From an uncultured Ruminococcus sp. (GTDB lineage Bacteria; Bacillota; Clostridia; Oscillospirales; Ruminococcaceae), in assembly GCA_905199285.1 (NCBI GenBank), contig CAJKFZ010000117.1:1-8052 (forward strand): DNA of 8,052 nucleotides. The letters are read 5' to 3'. Under the pieces are notes generated by a model that was not told the DNA's origin, searched no databases, and saw only the letters and a list, made by a program, of their open reading frames with translations. Both the position numbers and the translations under genes were made by a program. Positions 5,906 through 8,052 of this stretch are shown here, one piece after another; position 1 is the first letter of the stretch; each line of letters starts with the position of its first letter.

Positions 5906-5934
5906 TTGCAATATATCTGAATTTGTAGTATTAT
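5906..5934 (+). promoter_or_regulatory. Probable promoter of the glycosyltransferase operon
   Basis: TTGCAA (5906-5911) and TATTAT (5929-5934) are separated by 17 nt, with a start expected near 5941 and a leader of about 44 nt. The region is A/T-rich, so a chance match is possible. Confidence 0.52.
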
Positions 5935-5984
5935 TAATAGTGTATTGATATTATAGGATGAAATAAAATTAAGGAGGCTTCTTC

Positions 5985-6980
5985 GTGAAACTTGTTTCAA
6001 TAGTAGTTCCCTGCTATAACGAGCAGGAGGTTCTTCCCATGTTCTATGAGGAGATAACAAAAGTTACCGATCAGATGTCCAAAGACTATCCCGAGCTTAC
6101 TTTTGAATATCTTTTTATTGATGACGGTTCAAAGGATAAAACGCTTGAAATATTCCGTTCTCTTGCCGATAAGGATAAAAGAGTAAGATATATTTCGTTT
6201 TCAAGAAATTTCGGCAAGGAATCAGGTATGTATGCCGGACTGAAAAATGCCAAGGGCGATTATATCGTTGTTATGGACGCAGATCTTCAGCATCCGCCGT
6301 CATTCCTTCCGCAGATGTACAGCTATGTAAGAAACGGCGAGTTCGACTGCGCTACAACAAGACGTGTAAGCAGAAAAGGCGAATCAAAGGTACGCTCATG
6401 GTTTGCAAGAAAATTCTATAAGATAATGAATAAGATCTCTCAGACCGAGATCGTTGACGGAGCGCAGGATTTCCGCTTTATGTCAAGACAGATGGTTGAC
6501 GCTATTCTTGATATGAGCGAATACAACCGCTTTTCAAAGGGCATTTTCAGTTGGGTAGGATTCAAAACAAGATACATCGAATACGAAAACGTTGAAAGAC
6601 CTGCCGGAACAAGTTCATGGTCGTTCTGGGGACTTTTCAAATACTCTCTTGAGGGAATCATGGCATTTTCAACTGCTCCGCTTGCAGTTTCCTCTCTTCT
6701 CGGAATAATAAGCTGTATCATAGCATTTATTCTTATGATAATAACGGTTATCAAAACGATAGCTTTCGGCGAGGACGTTGCCGGATATCCGACAACTATC
6801 TGCGTTATCTTCCTTTTAAGCGGCCTCCAGCTTTTCTGTACAGGCATTCTCGGACAATATCTTGCGAAAACCTATCTTGAAACAAAAAAGCGTCCTATAT
6901 ATATCGCAAGAGAAACAGACGATATCTACCGTGACGGAAAACAGGAAAATAAGAATGAAGATACTTCTTCCGGTCAATAA
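5985..6980 (+). CDS. Family 2 glycosyltransferase, polyprenyl-phosphate sugar transferase type
   Basis: The 331-residue product resembles the DPM1/GtrB group, which transfers a sugar from a nucleotide donor to a polyprenyl phosphate on the inner face of the membrane for envelope glycosylation. The GT-A domain begins with SIVVPCYNE (5-13) and has DDGS (46-49), SRNFGKE (73-79), the metal and donor motif DADLQHPP (98-105) and the acceptor-side block QDFRFMSR (161-168). Two membrane segments follow (about 233-256 and 269-292), then the family-typical QYLAKTYLETKKRP and a charged, disordered tail. The start is GTG, supported by AAGGAGG (5971-5977) 7 nt upstream. The sugar and final acceptor cannot be told. 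No GtrA-like flippase is visible in the window; instead the gene is followed after 42 nt by a membrane-anchored protein, probably in the same operon. Confidence 0.92.
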   Translation: MKLVSIVVPCYNEQEVLPMFYEEITKVTDQMSKDYPELTFEYLFIDDGSKDKTLEIFRSLADKDKRVRYISFSRNFGKESGMYAGLKNAKGDYIVVMDADLQHPPSFLPQMYSYVRNGEFDCATTRRVSRKGESKVRSWFARKFYKIMNKISQTEIVDGAQDFRFMSRQMVDAILDMSEYNRFSKGIFSWVGFKTRYIEYENVERPAGTSSWSFWGLFKYSLEGIMAFSTAPLAVSSLLGIISCIIAFILMIITVIKTIAFGEDVAGYPTTICVIFLLSGLQLFCTGILGQYLAKTYLETKKRPIYIARETDDIYRDGKQENKNEDTSSGQ

Positions 6981-7022
6981 AAATTTCCTGTCTGGACAAG
7001 CTCTCAGGGAGGTGCGGACGCT

Positions 7023-8042
7023 TTGAATAAACGTATGAGATTCGTAGTTTCTGCACTGTTTGTGGCTATCCTGCTGCTTGTTGTCGCTATAACGAGGTTT
7101 TATTCGGAAACCGGCGGCAGCACTGGAAACGGAAACTCTCAGACGGATATCGTGAAAAGACTTGACGGCGATATCCTCGGCAATAAAATCTTTCAGGACA
7201 GCAGCGGTCTTTACGGCATTATCGACAGCAGCGAAAGAATTATAGTTGCGCCGGAATGGCTCAGTCTCAGTTTCACCGGCAAGAATCTCTGTATAGCCTC
7301 GAAAATGCTCGACGGAAATCTGCTTACGGGATGTATTGATTACGAGGGAAACGTTGTTGTTCCTATGATCTACAGCGATATCTCACGGCGGAGCTATGGC
7401 GGATTCGTCTATTATTGCGCAACTCCGGCGGCTGATAACTCATGTGTGATATACGATGAGAATTTCTCTCCGATATTCTCTCATTCATGGGAAAGCGCAG
7501 TTTTCGGCAGCGATGAAATGACTCTCAAAAACGAAAACGGAGCCTACCAGTATTCTATCGGAAGCTCAGGCTTCACCCTCATCGGCGCAGAGCTTTTAGG
7601 TTCGGCTCTTGACTGTGATTTTAGCCTGAATATCTACAGTCAGTCGCTCCTTTCAAAGTTTACTCCCGATATGCTCGAGCAGATCTGCCGTACCTCTGAA
7701 AAATATATCGAATTTGCCATTACAGGAAACGGCGAAGCTATCTCGGACGTAAGAACCGACGGCAAACCCGTTTTTACAACGCTTTTTCCGGAAGATAAAA
7801 ATATAATTTCAAAAAGGCTTACTTCAATTCCAAATGTTTTTCTTTATTCCGTAAAATCCGACGATGCCGCTCCTCATTACGCAGTTTCCATAACGGCAGG
7901 AGTAGTAATAACTTATACCGATGAAAACGGAAAAAAGAAAACCTTTAAGGATAATTACAAGGCTATCATCGAATTCAGCGGAAGCTCTTTAAACGATTTA
8001 ACAGCCGTTTCCGGAAGCTTTCTTCTGAGCCAGCCCAACTAG
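7023..8042 (+). CDS. Membrane-anchored WG-repeat-like protein
   Basis: The product has 339 residues. Residues 6-27 form one hydrophobic segment after a basic start (NKRMR), probably an uncleaved signal anchor with the rest outside the cell. A Gly/Ser/Asn-rich linker (29-42) follows. Two segments resemble WG (KWG) repeats, which form beta-propeller-like or solenoid surfaces: LYGIIDSSERIIVAPEW (63-79) and TGCIDYEGNVVVPMIY (102-117). The rest is beta-rich without a recognised domain. I choose the TTG at 7023 because AGGGAGG (7006-7012) lies 10 nt before it; the next in-frame ATG at 7035 is 22 nt away. It follows the glycosyltransferase by 42 nt with no terminator, so they are likely co-transcribed. 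WG repeats are usually ligand- or protein-binding, so a role in sensing or organising the envelope is a guess. The 10 bases after the stop show nothing. Confidence 0.83.
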   Translation: MNKRMRFVVSALFVAILLLVVAITRFYSETGGSTGNGNSQTDIVKRLDGDILGNKIFQDSSGLYGIIDSSERIIVAPEWLSLSFTGKNLCIASKMLDGNLLTGCIDYEGNVVVPMIYSDISRRSYGGFVYYCATPAADNSCVIYDENFSPIFSHSWESAVFGSDEMTLKNENGAYQYSIGSSGFTLIGAELLGSALDCDFSLNIYSQSLLSKFTPDMLEQICRTSEKYIEFAITGNGEAISDVRTDGKPVFTTLFPEDKNIISKRLTSIPNVFLYSVKSDDAAPHYAVSITAGVVITYTDENGKKKTFKDNYKAIIEFSGSSLNDLTAVSGSFLLSQPN

Positions 8043-8052
8043 CCTAAAACTG

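Noticed and set aside
6440..6847. Minus-strand frame inside the glycosyltransferase gene
   Set aside because: It is antisense to a well-supported GT2 gene, with no ribosome site or recognisable domain.

Overview
The window looks like chromosome of a low- to moderate-GC, Gram-positive, Ruminococcus-like member of the Clostridia. The basis is the AGGAGG-type ribosome binding sites on almost every gene, sigma-A promoters with A/T-rich spacers, a Firmicutes-type release factor 2, and an rsmD-coaD-coiled-coil gene order that I know from clostridial genomes. The genus is an inference. No rRNA, tRNA, CRISPR array, insertion sequence or phage gene is visible.

Layout from left to right. (1) Positions 1-1456, minus strand: a long reading frame that runs off the left edge, so its C-terminus is missing (485 residues visible). 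It encodes an unusual acidic, mostly disordered protein: an N-terminal His/Cys cluster that may bind zinc, an Ala/Glu/Arg-rich coiled coil, a linker carrying a recurring DD-x-x-x-x-F-[AS]-I motif, and a tandem array of 16-residue (48-bp) repeats reaching the window edge. A good promoter and a GC-rich leader with competing hairpins precede it. (2) Positions 1457-1872: an A/T-rich divergent intergenic region with one promoter for each direction. (3) Positions 1873-2988, plus strand: prfB (release factor 2) without the usual programmed frameshift, closed by a strong terminator. (4) Positions 3064-4036: a small VOC-fold gene (plus) and a GNAT acetyltransferase gene (minus) that converge, lie between two terminator hairpins, and use leucine codons unlike prfB. 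They look like an accessory insertion. (5) Positions 4114-5674, minus strand: a tight operon of rsmD (16S rRNA m2G966 methyltransferase), coaD (phosphopantetheine adenylyltransferase) and a coiled-coil protein of unknown function, with its own promoter and a terminator hairpin. (6) Positions 5985-8042, plus strand: a two-gene unit of a polyprenyl-phosphate-type family 2 glycosyltransferase (GTG start) and a membrane-anchored WG-repeat-like protein (TTG start).

The housekeeping genes cover translation termination, ribosome modification and coenzyme A synthesis. The glycosyltransferase pair probably serves the cell envelope. The least explained object is the repeat protein at the left edge with its structured leader. 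If the window holds an undescribed system, that is the best candidate, but its function cannot be read from this sequence.
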